Notes under the pieces: model-generated
Told to the model about the DNA's origin: nothing
Databases searched by the model: none
What the model saw: only the letters and a program-made list of their open reading frames with translations
Made by a program: the position numbers and the translations under genes
Origin: Aphidius gifuensis
Lineage: Eukaryota; Arthropoda; Insecta; Hymenoptera; Braconidae
Reading direction: 5' to 3'
Length of the DNA stretch: 64,000 nucleotides
Assembly: GCF_014905175.1 (NCBI RefSeq)
Contig: NC_057793.1
Span: 682,001 to 746,000, forward strand
Shown: positions 63,279 through 64,000 of the stretch, piece after piece
Layout: each line of letters begins with the position of its first letter
Position numbering within the stretch: the first letter of the stretch is position 1

Positions 63279-64000
63279 CTGTAATAATACAAAAAAAATA
63301 AATATTATTATTGAATAGTTGAATACATGGAGTTAAATTAATCATAATAAAAAGACAAATTTTTAATATAGAAATAAATGATTGATGGAAAATTTAAAAA
63401 GACCAAAAATCGATCGGTCAAAATTAGACAACAAAGTCAATGGACGCCTTGCAGTCTCTTCCTAATCCTTTTTATAATTTTTTTTATAATTTTTTTTTTA
63501 TTTGACAATAAAGATCGAAGAGAAAAACGAGGACAAAAACTCGTGACTCCGATATATGCTCGTATTTCAGTGTCCCGTTAAAAAGAGATATCCAAAAAAA
63601 AAAAAAAATGAACAAAATCTTGACACCTGTGCCCCCGAGTGGCAAACACTTAACTAAAAAGGTCTATTATCCTTTAAAATCCAATAGCTTATTTACCTTT
63701 TCCCACACACTCATGCTTAATTTTTTTTTTTTTTTTTTATTATATATTTTCAGTACAACCGAAAATGGTGCAAGAGGTAGAGAGATGATTTTAGACTTGG
63801 ATCAGGTATAAAGCCAGCCACTTTTCATCAAAATAAAAGAATCAAAAAAAAAAAAAAAAGAGAGAGAGAGAGGAGGAGAAGGATTGCCCGATTTAAAATC
63901 CTCATTCCGCTCGACCCAGCCCAGTGACTGGACCACTTAACCCCCAAGATGACATGGTACATTTGACGTCGACCCAAGATGCATTCCAATCATATAGGTA
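63279..64000 (-). other. Intron upstream of the C-finger exon, cut by the window edge
   Basis: The N-finger exon (expected CNACGLYHKMNG and NRPLIKP wording) was searched for on the minus strand and not found, so it lies beyond 64000. The last 130 bases are G+C-richer and open in one minus-strand frame but match nothing recognised. A GA-rich tract is at 63860-63882. Confidence 0.6.

Noticed and set aside
63870..64000. Minus-strand open frame at the window edge (grain N-finger exon?)
   Set aside because: It contains no CxxC pairs or LWRR wording, so it is not the N-finger; treated as intron.

Overview
The window is extremely AT-rich eukaryotic DNA (roughly one fifth G+C by eye, not counted) with long A and T tracts. 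It holds short GT-AG introns (about 70-210 bp), one 5.8-kb intron, and families of short interspersed repeats. Only two protein-coding genes can be supported: a complete secreted family 1 glycoside hydrolase (9629-11656, + strand, 8 exons) and the 3' half of a GATA1/2/3-class zinc-finger transcription factor (56541-63278, - strand, 4 exons, 5' end beyond the window). The GATA protein matches the insect gene grain at its C-finger, its basic tail and the intron position between them. Such base composition with an insect GATA factor fits a very AT-rich insect. An aphidiine-like braconid wasp is a reasonable guess, but the sequence does not prove it.

Layout. 1-9628: AT-rich intergenic DNA with an imperfect tandem duplication (about 1.14-1.45 kb) and a tRNA-derived SINE (about 6.02-6.38 kb). 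9629-11656: the GH1 gene, with both catalytic glutamates, one apparent GC-AG intron and an unusual -1 subsite residue. 11657-56540: about 45 kb without a confident gene. It contains nested MITEs (25.2-25.7 kb), a 363-bp tandem duplication (26.5-27.2 kb), a tandemly duplicated pair of SINEs (31.0-32.1 kb), a four-copy 152-bp satellite (38.2-38.8 kb) followed by a GC-only palindrome, E-box clusters (40.9 and 43.1-44.5 kb), a second MITE family (48.2-50.9 kb) and scattered G+C-richer patches. A few of those patches carry short candidate ORFs, including a possible small secreted four-cysteine peptide at 17339-17548. 56541-63278: GATA factor exons. The 5.8-kb intron contains a G+C-richer patch with ETS and homeodomain consensus sites. 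63279-64000: intron upstream of the C-finger exon.

The two genes have no evident functional link: one is a digestive or secreted glycosidase, the other a developmental regulator. The long gene-poor flank with islands of higher G+C and clustered binding-site words looks like the regulatory territory often seen around developmental transcription factors; that reading is inference. No tRNA or rRNA genes, no CRISPR and no bacterial features were seen. The most interesting unlabelled structures are the tRNA-headed SINE with a long internal hairpin, the nested MITEs, the E-box clusters and the candidate secreted peptide.
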